Shown: positions 34,415 to 43,967, counted from the first letter of the stretch. The stretch: 64,000 nt of DNA from Desulfoluna butyratoxydans (GCF_900699765.1 NZ_CAADHO010000002.1:434001-498000); one strand, 5' to 3'. The notes: a model not told the origin generated them from the letters alone. A program made the numbers and translations.

Positions 34415-36943
34415 ATGGACAATACGACGATTCAAGACCTCCTCACCGAGGTGGCCCAACCGAGCCGGTATCTGGGGACCGAGGTGAACCGTGTGGTGAA
34501 AAACCCGGAAGCCGTGGATCTGCATATGGTGCTGGCGTTTCCGGACCTTTACGATATCGGCACCTCCCATTTCGGGATCCAGATTCTCTATGCCCTGCTT
34601 AACAAGCGGGAGAACATCTATGCCGAGCGCGTGTTTGCCCCGGCACCTGACATGGAGGCCCTGCTCAAAGAGAAGGGAGAGCCTCTCTTCTCCCTGGAGA
34701 CACGGACGCCCCTGGGTGACTTTGATGTGGTGGGGTTCAGCCTCCTCTACGAGCTGAACTACACCAGCGTCCTGACCATGCTGGACCTGTCCGGGATTCC
34801 CTTCCTTGCCAAGGACCGGGATGCATCCCATCCCCTGGTGATTGCAGGGGGGCCCTGCACCTTCAACCCCGAGCCCGTGGCCGAGATTTTCGACTTTCTG
34901 ATTGTGGGCGACGGTGAAGAGGCGCTGGTGGAGGTGGCCGAGGCCATTGCCGTCTGGCGCAAGAGCGGTGCGGACAAAGAGGCCCTGCTCACCCAGGTGG
35001 AGCAGATTGCCGGGGTTTACGTGCCCTCGCGATTTGATGTGAGTTACGAGGCCATGGGCGACGAAGGCGCCACTGTGGCCGTGGTCAAGCCCAGGAATCC
35101 GTCGATTCCCAGGGTGAAACGGGCCATTGTTCCTGAGCTTTCCAAGGAATCCTTTCCCGAAAAGCCGGTGATTCCCTTTGGCAAACCTGTGCATGACCGG
35201 CTTCGCCTGGAAATTTCCCGGGGATGCACCCGCGGCTGTCGTTTCTGCCAGGCCAGCATGATTTACCGGCCGGTGAGGGAGCGCAGCGTGGACGATCTCC
35301 TGAGCTTAAGCGGCGAATCCCTTGAGACCACGGGGTACAACGACATCTCCCTTCTCTCGCTAAGCACCGGGGACTACGAGCAGCTGGCCCAGCTCATGCG
35401 GGGGATCACTTCGGGGTGTTGTGCCGACGGGGAGAAGGTGGCGGTTTCCCTTCCTTCCATCCGGGCGGGCCGCCTGACCGGCGAGCTCATGGAGATCATC
35501 AAGAACGTCCGCAAGACCGGGTTTACCATTGCACCGGAAGCGGGGACCCAGCGCCTTCGGGACGTCATCAACAAGGGGATCTCCGAAGAGGACATCATCG
35601 GCACGGTTAAGAGCGCCTTTGAACTGGGCTGGACCACCATCAAGCTCTACTTCATGATCGGGCTTCCCACGGAAACCGACGAAGACCTCCAGGGTATTGT
35701 GGATTTGGTGAAGACCTTGCGCGGTCTTACCCGGAACAAGCGGGCGGTCATCAACGTGAGTGTCTCCACCTTTATTCCCAAGCCCCACTCGGTGTTTCAG
35801 TGGGAGGGGCAGATTACCCGGGACGAGGCGTGGGAGAAGATCTGCTGGCTTAAAGAGAGCCTGCGCATGCGCGGTGTGACCCTGAAGTGGGGAAGCACGG
35901 ACATCAGCTGGCTGGAGGGGATCTGGTCCCGCGGGGACCGTCGCCTGACCTCCCTGTTGATCCGGGCCTGGGAGAAGGGATGCCGCCTTGACGGCTGGAG
36001 CGAGTACATGGACCTTGGGCTCTGGCGTGAGGCCGTTGAAGAGGAAGGGCTGGACTGGGACCTCCTCTGCCGTCGTCATCGCAGCCTGGACGAGCCGTTG
36101 CCCTGGGATCACATCGACTCCGGTGTCACCAAGGCCTACCTGAAGAAGGAGAGGGCAAGGGCCCTGTGTGCCTCCCTGACCCCTGACTGCCGGTACGGAA
36201 ACTGTTCCGGCTGCGGGATCTGCGATTTCAAGACCATCCGCCCCGTGATCTGCGCTCCCCTGGAAGACGAGGCTCCGGCCACTCCGGTTCAGGCTTTTGA
36301 ACCGGGGCCCTTCGTGAAGTACAGCCTGACCTACACCAAGGTGGGTAATGCCCGCTTTTTCGGTCATCTGGAGCTGGTCAACATCGTCACCAAGGCCTTT
36401 CGGCGAGCCGGGCTTACCATCGAAAAGTCCCACGGGTACAACCCCCGGCCCCGGATTACCTTTTCCGATCCCATGCCCCTGGGCATGGAGAGCCTGGAGG
36501 AGGCGTTCGTGGTTTCCGTGGCCTCTGAGCTCTCTTCAGGTGAGATAAAAAATAAATTGAACCAACATCTTGTTGAAGGAATAGAAATTCGGGATATCGC
36601 GCCATTTGTTAAAACCAAAGGCCCGAAAGACGATACGTTCAGATACAAGGTACAGGCGCGATCCGATCTTTTTGATGCCCATTGTTTAAGTAAATTTATG
36701 GAATTAAATAATTTTATAATTGAAAAAAAGGGCAAAAAAGGAAATATAAAAGAGGTTGATTTAAAGCTGTTTGTCAGAGGAGTGGAGATTCTCTCCCCCT
36801 CTCAGTTGACCATCGATCTCAAAGGGATTGATGGCGTGGTCATCCGTCCTGATCTCGCAGTGAAGCATATTTTCTCCCTTGCCGATGACGCCGCTGCTCA
36901 CCTGGGTCTGGTAAAAATCTGCCGGATTGACGAAGTCTCTTAA
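34415..36943 (+). CDS. B12-binding radical SAM protein fused to DUF2344
   Basis: An 842-residue, two-part protein. Residues about 1-220 form a cobalamin-binding-like Rossmann domain (FPDLYDIGTSHFGIQILYAL; FDVVGFSLLYELNYT). A radical SAM core follows at about 250-560, with the cluster motif CTRGCRFCQ (about residues 270-278). A Cys-rich stretch CRYGNCSGCGICDF lies near 590-604. The C-terminal part (about 630-842) matches DUF2344 (YTKVGNARFFGHLELVNI and EKSHGYNPRPRITFSDPMPL). This family is usually found directly upstream of ribonuclease E/G, as here. Its substrate is unproven; RNA modification is a reasonable guess because of the RNase G link. GC content falls visibly near 36540-36780. Confidence 0.9.
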   Translation: MDNTTIQDLLTEVAQPSRYLGTEVNRVVKNPEAVDLHMVLAFPDLYDIGTSHFGIQILYALLNKRENIYAERVFAPAPDMEALLKEKGEPLFSLETRTPLGDFDVVGFSLLYELNYTSVLTMLDLSGIPFLAKDRDASHPLVIAGGPCTFNPEPVAEIFDFLIVGDGEEALVEVAEAIAVWRKSGADKEALLTQVEQIAGVYVPSRFDVSYEAMGDEGATVAVVKPRNPSIPRVKRAIVPELSKESFPEKPVIPFGKPVHDRLRLEISRGCTRGCRFCQASMIYRPVRERSVDDLLSLSGESLETTGYNDISLLSLSTGDYEQLAQLMRGITSGCCADGEKVAVSLPSIRAGRLTGELMEIIKNVRKTGFTIAPEAGTQRLRDVINKGISEEDIIGTVKSAFELGWTTIKLYFMIGLPTETDEDLQGIVDLVKTLRGLTRNKRAVINVSVSTFIPKPHSVFQWEGQITRDEAWEKICWLKESLRMRGVTLKWGSTDISWLEGIWSRGDRRLTSLLIRAWEKGCRLDGWSEYMDLGLWREAVEEEGLDWDLLCRRHRSLDEPLPWDHIDSGVTKAYLKKERARALCASLTPDCRYGNCSGCGICDFKTIRPVICAPLEDEAPATPVQAFEPGPFVKYSLTYTKVGNARFFGHLELVNIVTKAFRRAGLTIEKSHGYNPRPRITFSDPMPLGMESLEEAFVVSVASELSSGEIKNKLNQHLVEGIEIRDIAPFVKTKGPKDDTFRYKVQARSDLFDAHCLSKFMELNNFIIEKKGKKGNIKEVDLKLFVRGVEILSPSQLTIDLKGIDGVVIRPDLAVKHIFSLADDAAAHLGLVKICRIDEVS

Positions 36944-36971
36944 CCCGATAACCGAATCGTGGTCCCTATAC

Positions 36972-38483
36972 ATGTACAAGGAACTGGTTGTTAACGTAAC
37001 GGAACAGGAGACCCGTGTGGCCCTCCTGGAAGATGGTAATATCGTTGAGCTTTTTGTTGAGCGCGGCGATGATACCAACATCAACGGCAATATCTATAAA
37101 GGCCGTGTGCAGCGTGTCCTGCCGGGCATGCAGGCTGCCTTTGTGGATATCGGCCTCAACCAGGCGGCCTTTATCTATGTGGACGACGTTCAGAAGAAGC
37201 AGAACATCGGGGAACATGAGGCGCCGTACAGCGAAAACGGCAACAAGGAGTTTGCTCCGGACAACACCGGCCGGCAGATTCCCATTGAAGAGCTGCTCCG
37301 AGAGGGCCAGGAGCTCATGGTCCAGGTGGTGAAATCCCCCATCGGCACCAAGGGGGCCCGCATCACCACCTACATCTCTCTGCCGGGCCGTTACCTGGTG
37401 CTCATGCCCAACGTGGATCACATCGGCATCTCCAAGCGCATTGCCAGCGAGGAGGAGCGCACCCGTCTGCGGGATCTGATCAGCGACAAGCGGGATGTCC
37501 CTTACGGATATATTTTCCGTACCGCAGGGGAGGGGATCGCCGAAGAGCAGCTCAAGCGGGAGATGGACCTTCTGGTCAACTCCTGGGAGAACATCAAGAA
37601 ACGGTACCGGAGCTTTTCGGCTCCCTATCGTCTCCACCGAGACCTCACCGTGACCTTTCGGGCCATCCGGGACCTGTTGACCCACGAGGCGGACCGCCTC
37701 ACCATCGACAACAAGTTCGGGTTCGATTCGGTGAACAACTTCATCCGAAAGATCATGCCCGAGCTCAAGGTGAAGGTGGAGTACTACGATCGGTCCGAGC
37801 CTATTTTTGAGGCCTTCAACCTGGAAGGGGACATCACCCGTGCCCTGAAAAAGAAGGTGTGGCTCAAGTGCGGGGGGTACATTGTCATCGAGCAGACCGA
37901 GGCGTTGACCTCCATCGACGTCAACACCGGTCGCTACGTGGGCAAGCACAACTTTGAAGAGACCATCTTCAAGACCAACCTGGAGGCGATCCGGGAAATT
38001 TCCGCCCAGGTGCGCCTCCGGAACATCGGGGGAATCATCATCCTCGATTTTATCGACATGGAGAATCTGGAGAACCGGGAGCGTGTCTTTGAGTCCTTGA
38101 AGGAGGCGTTTAAAAAGGACAAGTGCCGGACAAACATCCTTCCCATGAGCGAGATCGGGTTGGTCCAGATGACCCGAAAGCGGGTAAGAAAATCGTTGAC
38201 CCGGATGCTCTGCGAGGAGTGTCCTTTGTGTTACGGGGACGGATACACCATCTCAAAAACCACCATCTCCCAGAAGATCTATCGGGAGATCCATCGTCAC
38301 GCCCGGGACATGATGGGGGATATTTTTACCCTCAAGGTGAGCGAAGAGATGGCCGATTACCTGCATCGAGACGAGGTCAGCACCATCAGCGCCATAGAGT
38401 ACCGGCTGGGAAAGAAAATCGAAATCTATCCCATCCGCCGTTTTCACCGTGAAGAGTTTGAACTCACCGAGAAATTCAAGTAA
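36972..38483 (+). CDS. rng: Ribonuclease G / E-family endoribonuclease
   Basis: A 503-residue RNase E/G catalytic protein, cutting AU-rich single-stranded RNA in rRNA maturation and mRNA decay. An S1 domain covers about residues 35-125 (GNIYKGRVQRVLPGMQAAFV). The DNase I-like catalytic part holds the metal-binding Asp residues in SIDVNTGRYVG (about 310-320) and ILDFIDM (about 353-359). The Zn-link CPLCYGDG with CEEC (about 415-426) is present. A C-terminal small domain ends the protein, without the long scaffold region of RNase E. Start codon ATG 36972 lacks a clear ribosome site; the frame opens at 36927, overlapping the upstream gene. It is co-transcribed with the B12/radical SAM gene, 28 bases apart. 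Confidence 0.94.
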   Translation: MYKELVVNVTEQETRVALLEDGNIVELFVERGDDTNINGNIYKGRVQRVLPGMQAAFVDIGLNQAAFIYVDDVQKKQNIGEHEAPYSENGNKEFAPDNTGRQIPIEELLREGQELMVQVVKSPIGTKGARITTYISLPGRYLVLMPNVDHIGISKRIASEEERTRLRDLISDKRDVPYGYIFRTAGEGIAEEQLKREMDLLVNSWENIKKRYRSFSAPYRLHRDLTVTFRAIRDLLTHEADRLTIDNKFGFDSVNNFIRKIMPELKVKVEYYDRSEPIFEAFNLEGDITRALKKKVWLKCGGYIVIEQTEALTSIDVNTGRYVGKHNFEETIFKTNLEAIREISAQVRLRNIGGIIILDFIDMENLENRERVFESLKEAFKKDKCRTNILPMSEIGLVQMTRKRVRKSLTRMLCEECPLCYGDGYTISKTTISQKIYREIHRHARDMMGDIFTLKVSEEMADYLHRDEVSTISAIEYRLGKKIEIYPIRRFHREEFELTEKFK

Positions 38484-38493
38484 AATATGGCTG

Positions 38494-38522
38494 TTGACAC
38501 CCGTCGCATTTTATGATTAAGT
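38494..38522 (+). promoter_or_regulatory. Possible promoter for rpmH
   Basis: TTGACA (38494-38499), a 17-base spacer and TTAAGT (38517-38522) lie between rng and rpmH. The -10 match is weak. Confidence 0.4.
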
Positions 38523-38584
38523 TACCGGGTTTATTTTAACGTCACAAAAGTGTGAAATCAAACGTAAAATAGGGGTATTCACAT

Positions 38585-38719
38585 ATGAAACGAACATTTC
38601 AGCCAAGCAACCTTAAGCGATCCAGAAAGCACGGTTTTATGAATCGTATGTCCACTCCCGGTGGTCGTCGTATTATCAAGCGCCGTCGTGCGAAGGGCCG
38701 TAAGCGCCTGTCCGCCTGA
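38585..38719 (+). CDS. rpmH: 50S ribosomal protein L34
   Basis: A 44-residue protein beginning [18 protein letters not shown] and ending [13 protein letters not shown], the full signature of ribosomal protein L34. L34 is a small, very basic protein bound to 23S rRNA. It heads the classic rpmH-rnpA-yidD-yidC-jag-mnmE cluster. The gene is short but complete, with both ends as expected for bacteria. Confidence 0.97.
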   Translation: MKRTFQPSNLKRSRKHGFMNRMSTPGGRRIIKRRRAKGRKRLSA

Positions 38720-38766
38720 TACGCACTTGATTTTTATGATGCCTTCGTTAAAGGGTAGCTCCGAGG

Positions 38767-38827
38767 GCCTCGTTTGGGGGATCGGCAGGCCGGAAACGGC
38801 TTGCATTATGGTCCGCCGGAACGAGGC
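38767..38827 (+). promoter_or_regulatory. Hairpin leader between rpmH and rnpA
   Basis: GCCTCGTT (38767-38774) pairs with AACGAGGC (38820-38827). Nested inside, GCAGGCC (38785-38791) pairs with GGCTTGC (38798-38804). It lies in the 145-base gap between rpmH and the rnpA start and may tune the unequal expression of the two genes. Confidence 0.5.
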
Positions 38828-38864
38828 ACGACGGAGTGTACGATGATACAGGGATACATAAGAC

Positions 38865-39221
38865 TTGCGAGCGAACGCCTTTACAAAAGAGCTGAGGATT
38901 CTCAAGAGACATCAGTTCCAGGAACTCTACCGAAAAGGGGCAGCCGTCCATAACCGCCACTTCGTTGCCAATATCCTGGAAAACAACCTTCAGACATCCC
39001 GCATAGGCATCACTGTATCAAAAAAGGTTGGGGGTGCTGTCACGCGTAACCGCATCAAACGGATTGTACGCGAGTATTTTCGGAAAAACGGTCGACACTT
39101 TTTTGAGAATCGGGATATCCAACTTATTGCCAAGCGCACAGCGGCTCAACTCAGCAATAAAGAGACCCTTTTATCCCTTGAGCATATTTTTCAAAAAATT
39201 AAAGCAAGTACTGAGTCTTAA
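38865..39221 (+). CDS. rnpA: Ribonuclease P protein component
   Basis: A 118-residue basic protein of the RnpA family, which binds RNase P RNA and helps process tRNA 5' ends. Family signature: [20 protein letters not shown] (about residues 6-25), [24 protein letters not shown] (about 50-73, containing the RNR motif). The start is TTG at 38865, preceded by AGGGATACATAAGAC; other in-frame starts would cut into the conserved N-terminus. The 3' end overlaps the start of yidD by 44 bases, an overlap common in this cluster. Confidence 0.93.
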   Translation: MRANAFTKELRILKRHQFQELYRKGAAVHNRHFVANILENNLQTSRIGITVSKKVGGAVTRNRIKRIVREYFRKNGRHFFENRDIQLIAKRTAAQLSNKETLLSLEHIFQKIKASTES

Positions 39222-39426
39222 GCAGGTCTTTGTCGGATTGATAAAGGCCTATCAGTATTTGATCTCCCCTTTGATTGGTCCCAGATGCCGTTTTTATCCC
39301 ACATGTTCGGCATACGCCATTGAGGCCTATGAACGGTATGGAATCCTTAAGGGGTCCTTTTTGGCGGTGAAACGCATTCTCAAGTGCCACCCGTTTCATC
39401 CCGGAGGGTTCGACCCGCTTCCATAA
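39178..39426 (+). CDS. yidD: Membrane protein insertion efficiency factor YidD
   Basis: About 82 residues, with the YidD core [20 protein letters not shown] followed by [15 protein letters not shown] and ending [16 protein letters not shown]. YidD is a small amphipathic peripheral membrane protein that aids YidC-dependent insertion. The conserved C-x-x-x-x-PTCS and HP-HPGG motifs are intact. The start is uncertain: TTG 39178 gives a family-like length, whereas the open frame reaches 39028 with no homology to the family. It overlaps the 3' end of rnpA. A 262-base gap with no gene precedes yidC. Confidence 0.88.
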   Translation: MSIFFKKLKQVLSLKQVFVGLIKAYQYLISPLIGPRCRFYPTCSAYAIEAYERYGILKGSFLAVKRILKCHPFHPGGFDPLP

Positions 39427-39688
39427 AATCCTTCATCAGAGCTTCAGCACCCACCCACCGACCAGAAGAACCCGCAAACACCCGATGATCACGCCAGCCC
39501 CTCTGCGCATGAATGGTTGTGCCGTGCATCATCCGTAACATTACGAAACCGTCCAGAAGATTCCAGCGCCCGGCAACAGGCACCTTGATGTTGCACCATT
39601 TGTGAACCCACGGGGCAGGGACGGGCCATTGGCACATGAACAAGGCACCATCTTTCTTATACAAAGAAGATGAACAACGGAGAACCTA

Positions 39689-41296
39689 ATGGAACAAGTC
39701 AGACTCTTTGCAGCAATCATTCTTTCCATCATTGTGTTTGTAGGGTGGAATTTTCTCTTTCCTCCCCAAAAGCCCGTGGACGTTCCCCAGGAGACACAGG
39801 TGGAACAACCCGTGGCCCAACCCGGGGAGCCGGCAGCAGCTGCCGTGGATATCAAGCCTGTGACGGTGGTGGCGGAAAACATCACCGTGGTGGAGTCTCC
39901 CCTTTACCGCATCGAGTTCACCAACCGCGGAGCCGCGGTGAAACGGTTCGAACTGAAGAAATACAAAGAGACCCTGAAAGGGGACGCCTTTAAAAACCTC
40001 GTGCCCGAGGGAGTGGACCGCACCTTTACCTTAACGGTGACGGGCAGCGGTGTGGAAGGCGCAGTGGACGCCCTGTTTGAAGTGGACAAGGAAAAGGTTC
40101 TGGTCGGCGAGAACGGTGCCAGCCTTACCTACCGCTGGGTCAGCGCTTCGGGCGTGGAAGTGGTCCGCAGCTTCAACTTCAACCCGGACTCCTACGACAT
40201 CGGCTCCACAGTGACCCTGCGCAACGGAAGCCCCCTTGCCATCAACGATAATCTGGCCTTCGGCCTGATCTCCACGGTGGAAGGCGGCAGGACCTACGGG
40301 TTCGAAGGCCCCAGCGGTTTTGTGGACGGCCACCTCGAAAACGTCAAGGTCAAGAAGATCGAGGACAAGAACCTTTTTAAAGGGAACGTGGAGTGGGTGG
40401 CCCAGCAGAGCCGCTACTTCATGACCGCCGTCATACCCAAGGGTGTTGCCGGTACCTCCATGGCCCTGGCAGACAACAGCGGGGTGATCACCGCAGCCAT
40501 GAACCTGCCCACGGGCATGATTCAGCCCGGCGGGGAGAAGACCCTCACCGTGGACATCCTGGCAGCCCCCAAGAGCTACCGCATGCTCAAGAAGCTCGAT
40601 TCTTCGGTGCACAAGGCGGTGAACTTCGGCTGGTTTGACATCATCGCCAAGCCCTGCCTCAGCCTGATGAACCTGATCCACGACCATGTGATTGCCAACT
40701 ACGGCATCGCCATTATCCTTTTGACCATTCTCATCAAGCTGATCTTCTGGCCCCTGGGCAACAAGAGCTACACCTCCATGCACGAGATGAAAAAGCTCCA
40801 GCCCATCATGGCCAAGCTCCGGGAGAAGTACAAAGACGACAAGCAGCGCATGAACCAGGAGGTGATGGCCCTGTACAAGACCTACAAGGTCAACCCCATG
40901 AGCGGCTGTTTGCCCCTGGTGGTACAGATGCCCATCTTTTTTGCCCTCTACCGCATGCTCTACTCTGCGGTTGAGCTGCGTCACGCTCCGTTTTTCGGAT
41001 GGATCACCGACCTGTCTGCTCCGGACCGTCTCTTCCATTTCGGGTTCAACATCCCCATGATGGCCGAGCCCTCCGGGATTCCGGTCCTGACTCTTCTGAT
41101 GGGTGCCACCATGTTTCTCCAGCAGAAGATGTCCCCTTCCACCGGGGATCCCACCCAGGCCAAGATGATGATGATGATGCCCCTCGTGATGACGGTTATC
41201 TTCGTGAACTTTTCATCCGGGCTTGTACTCTACTGGCTTGTAAACAACATCCTTTCGATTTCTCAGCAGTACTATATCACCAAGAAACTCTCGTAA
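39689..41296 (+). CDS. yidC: Membrane protein insertase YidC
   Basis: A 535-residue YidC of the Gram-negative type, which inserts membrane proteins alone or with SecYEG. An N-terminal membrane helix is at about residues 5-24 (LFAAIILSIIVFVGWNFLF). A large periplasmic beta-sandwich domain (about 60-310) follows with FEGPSGFVDGHLENVKVK. The conserved insertase core begins near residue 335 (NYGIAIILLTILIKLIFWPL; SYTSMHEMKKLQPIMAKLRE; NPMSGCLPLVVQMPIFFALY), with further helices to the basic C-terminus YYITKKLS. The start ATG 39689 has GGAG about 9 bases upstream. Neighbours yidD and jag follow the conserved order. Confidence 0.97.
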   Translation: MEQVRLFAAIILSIIVFVGWNFLFPPQKPVDVPQETQVEQPVAQPGEPAAAAVDIKPVTVVAENITVVESPLYRIEFTNRGAAVKRFELKKYKETLKGDAFKNLVPEGVDRTFTLTVTGSGVEGAVDALFEVDKEKVLVGENGASLTYRWVSASGVEVVRSFNFNPDSYDIGSTVTLRNGSPLAINDNLAFGLISTVEGGRTYGFEGPSGFVDGHLENVKVKKIEDKNLFKGNVEWVAQQSRYFMTAVIPKGVAGTSMALADNSGVITAAMNLPTGMIQPGGEKTLTVDILAAPKSYRMLKKLDSSVHKAVNFGWFDIIAKPCLSLMNLIHDHVIANYGIAIILLTILIKLIFWPLGNKSYTSMHEMKKLQPIMAKLREKYKDDKQRMNQEVMALYKTYKVNPMSGCLPLVVQMPIFFALYRMLYSAVELRHAPFFGWITDLSAPDRLFHFGFNIPMMAEPSGIPVLTLLMGATMFLQQKMSPSTGDPTQAKMMMMMPLVMTVIFVNFSSGLVLYWLVNNILSISQQYYITKKLS

Positions 41297-41311
41297 CCTC
41301 TGGAGGAGTGT

Positions 41312-42127
41312 ATGAATTCGCTTAGGGAATTTGAGGGCAGAACCGTGGAAAAAGCCATTGATGCTGCCTTGCAGGAACTCGATATCCCGAGAGAGGAGCT
41401 GGACTACAACGTGGTGACCAAGGGGAGCGCCGGTCTGTTCGGCCTCTTCGGGGCCAAGAAAGCCAAGATCTCCGTAACCCTCAAACAGACCAGGGCCAAG
41501 CAGGGACGGGCCGCCAAATCCCTCGTGGACGAGGCCTTCGGGACTCCCAAATCCGAGGAGCGTACCACCGCGGAATCCGACGGCTTCAAAGGGGAGGACC
41601 GCACCTACGAGTACACCGAGCGGACCTTTGAAGAGGGCTTTTTCAAAGGACTCACACCTGCCGAGGCGGGCGTGGAGATTTTAAAAGAGATCGCCTCCTT
41701 TATTTCCGAGGAGTCCGAGATCGCCTACAGCGTGGAAGGAGACATCCTCACCTACAACGTCACCGGCGGCAACGCGGCCGTGATGATCGGTAAAAAAGGG
41801 CAGACCCTGGAAGCGATCCAGTACCTGTTGGATAAGATCATCAACAAGCACAGCATGGAGCGTGTGCGGGTCCAGGTGGACATCGAAGGCTACCTGGAGA
41901 TGCGCAAGGAAAAACTCCGTCAGCACGCCCAGCGTATGGCTGAAAAGGTCAAGAAAACAGGCAAGCCCCACACCATCGGGCACATGTCTTCCCACGACCG
42001 CCGCATCATCCATCTTACCCTGAAGGATGACCGGGGCGTGCGCACCCAGTCCATGGGCGAGGGGTATTACCGGCGCCTTGTGATTTTTCCCAAGAGAAAT
42101 AAGGGAATGCGCAATAAAAACAGATAG
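41312..42127 (+). CDS. jag: Jag/KhpB RNA-binding protein
   Basis: A 271-residue Jag protein with three parts. The Jag-N domain covers about residues 1-55 (FEGRTVEKAIDAALQELDIP; GLFGLFGAKKAKISV). A variable acidic linker follows (about 60-115). The KH domain (about 120-195) has GGNAAVMIGKKGQTLEAIQY, including the GxxG loop GKKG. The R3H domain (about 200-265) ends GEGYYRRLVIFPKR. Such proteins bind RNA and, in Gram-positives, affect cell elongation; in this cluster they lie downstream of yidC. A strong GGAGG ribosome site lies before ATG 41312. A terminator follows at 42154. Confidence 0.94.
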   Translation: MNSLREFEGRTVEKAIDAALQELDIPREELDYNVVTKGSAGLFGLFGAKKAKISVTLKQTRAKQGRAAKSLVDEAFGTPKSEERTTAESDGFKGEDRTYEYTERTFEEGFFKGLTPAEAGVEILKEIASFISEESEIAYSVEGDILTYNVTGGNAAVMIGKKGQTLEAIQYLLDKIINKHSMERVRVQVDIEGYLEMRKEKLRQHAQRMAEKVKKTGKPHTIGHMSSHDRRIIHLTLKDDRGVRTQSMGEGYYRRLVIFPKRNKGMRNKNR

Positions 42128-42153
42128 ATAATCTGGGTTTTGACGCTATTGAA

Positions 42154-42191
42154 GCCCGTTTGGCCGTTCCCCGGTCAAACGGGCTTTTTTT
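42154..42191 (+). terminator. Terminator after jag
   Basis: GCCCGTTTGGCCG (42154-42166) pairs with CGGTCAAACGGGC (42172-42184), then seven T residues. Confidence 0.92.
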
Positions 42192-42259
42192 ATGGTCGCC
42201 CCGCAGGCGACGTGGTAGTTTAAATGTGATAAATTGCCTCTGTGACGTGGTCTCCCTTT

Positions 42260-42414
42260 GCCTCCGGCGGGTCGCTTTTTTGGAAAAAAGCTCCGCAAAA
42301 AACTTTTCTAATGTAAAAAAGGGGAAATTATTTCGGCGGAGCCTGGAAAGGCTTCCTTAAGACCTGTTTGTCAAACTTTTTAAAAGTTTGGCCCCCGGCA
42401 GGGCCGCCGGAGGC
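42260..42414. repeat. Dispersed intergenic structured repeat, copy 4 (inverted)
   Basis: Inverted relative to copy 1. Its left end GCCTCCGGCGG leads directly to GTCGCTTTTTTGGAAAAAAGC, a perfect 8-bp hairpin (42274-42291), instead of the CAAGGTG hairpin. Its right end has AAACTTTTTAAAAGTTTGG and CCCCCGGCAGGG-CCGCCGGAGGC. It lies between jag and mnmE. Confidence 0.88.
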
Positions 42415-42457
42415 ATTATGATCAGCAGGTATAACAACACAACAGCAGAAAAGAGCT

Positions 42458-43837
42458 ATGAGCTATTTGGATCTTGATACCATTGCAGCCATTGCCACGC
42501 CCGTGGGGCGTGGCGGCATCGGCATTATAAGGGTCTCCGGCCAGAAGGCCGTTTCCATTGCCATGACCTTTTTCAGGTCCGCCTCCGGCGTCACCAACCC
42601 CAAGAGTCACCGGGTCTATTACGGCACCTTTGAGGACGGCAAGGGGGCATCCCTGGATGAGGTGATCCTTTTTTACATGAAAGGACCCAAGTCCTATACG
42701 GCTGAAGATTGCGTGGAGATCCAGTCCCACGCCAGCCCCGTGGTCATGCGTCAGATCCTGGACCTTCTCATTGAGGCCGGAGCACGCCTTGCCGAGCCCG
42801 GGGAGTTTACCAAGCGAGCCTACTTGAACGGCCGCATCAACCTCTCCCAGGCCGAGGCCGTCATCGACCTGATCAACGCCCGGACCACCACCTCCCATGA
42901 GATGGCCATCTCCATGGTCAAGGGGGAACTCGGTGAAGCTGTTGCGGGCTTGCGGGAGACCCTCAAACAGATCTCCGTTACCCTGGAAGCGATCCTTGAT
43001 TTCCCCGACGACGTGGACGAAGAGATCCAGGCCGAAACCATTCGTGGTCAGCTCACCGGTACCGTGGCCCCCACCCTGGTTTCTCTCATCGACAATTTCG
43101 ACCAGTCGGATATCTTCCGCCATGGAATCCGCGTGGTCATTGCAGGACCTCCCAACTCCGGCAAATCGAGCCTCCTGAACCGCCTTTCGGGTCAGGATCG
43201 GGCCATTGTCACCAATGTCCCGGGCACCACCCGGGACCTCATCGAAGAGTTTATTCACATCGACGGCATTGCCTTTCAGGTGACCGATACCGCTGGGATC
43301 CGTGACACGGAAGATCCCGTGGAGAAGATCGGCATCGAGCGGACCCTCTCCAGCATCGAGGCCTCGGATCTGGTTCTCTACCTGGTGGACGGCTCCGAAG
43401 ATCTGGACACTGACTCCGTTGCTCAGATCCGCCAGCATGTGGCCTCCCGGCAGTGCCTGGTGCTGGTGAACAAGGCCGATCTGGACCCGGGGGGAGCGGC
43501 CGACGGGCTCAACGCCCAGGGCATTGAGCACCTGGTGGTCTCGGTGAAGACCGGGGAGGGGCTAACCGCTGTCAAGGAGGCGGTGGTGGCCAGGATCCTT
43601 ACCCGTCTTCCCGAGGACCGCAGCGCCCTGGTTCCCAACAGACGCCAGGTGGCCCTGGTAAGAAAGGCTTTAAATAATGTGGAAAATGCTGTAGAGGGTA
43701 TAGATTCTCATCTCTCTTTTGATGCCATCAGCATCGACATCCGTTCGGCCATGGACCTGATGGGTGAGATCCTGGGCGAGGAGGTTCAGGTGGATATTTT
43801 AGATGAGATCTTCAGCAATTTCTGCATTGGAAAATAG
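42458..43837 (+). CDS. mnmE: tRNA modification GTPase MnmE
   Basis: A 459-residue MnmE, which with MnmG modifies wobble uridine (cmnm5U) in tRNAs. The N-terminal folate-binding domain is at about residues 1-120 (DTIAAIATPVGRGGIGIIRV). The helical domain (about 122-215 and 380-459) is split by a G domain. G-domain motifs are GPPNSGKSS (about 229-237), GTTRD (about 256-260), DTAG (about 276-279) and NKAD (about 340-343). The C-terminal ending FCIGK carries the conserved catalytic-type cysteine. The start is at ATG 42458, 43 bases after a dispersed repeat. A parS site lies 27 bases after the stop. Confidence 0.97.
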   Translation: MSYLDLDTIAAIATPVGRGGIGIIRVSGQKAVSIAMTFFRSASGVTNPKSHRVYYGTFEDGKGASLDEVILFYMKGPKSYTAEDCVEIQSHASPVVMRQILDLLIEAGARLAEPGEFTKRAYLNGRINLSQAEAVIDLINARTTTSHEMAISMVKGELGEAVAGLRETLKQISVTLEAILDFPDDVDEEIQAETIRGQLTGTVAPTLVSLIDNFDQSDIFRHGIRVVIAGPPNSGKSSLLNRLSGQDRAIVTNVPGTTRDLIEEFIHIDGIAFQVTDTAGIRDTEDPVEKIGIERTLSSIEASDLVLYLVDGSEDLDTDSVAQIRQHVASRQCLVLVNKADLDPGGAADGLNAQGIEHLVVSVKTGEGLTAVKEAVVARILTRLPEDRSALVPNRRQVALVRKALNNVENAVEGIDSHLSFDAISIDIRSAMDLMGEILGEEVQVDILDEIFSNFCIGK

Positions 43838-43863
43838 ACCGGCGCCTGCGGAAGGTGGCCGGT

Positions 43864-43879
43864 TGTTTCACGTGAAACA
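43864..43879. other. parS centromere-like site 1
   Basis: TGTTTCACGTGAAACA is an exact match to the 16-bp ParB-binding parS consensus. It lies just after mnmE and is expected near the origin. parA and parB are not in the window. Confidence 0.95.
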
Positions 43880-43967
43880 TTGATTACCCAGGACAAGGGC
43901 AGGACCGTCATGGGGACTGCCGACCCTTTTGGGGTGACGGCATCCTGGGCCAAAGATATAGGATGGA

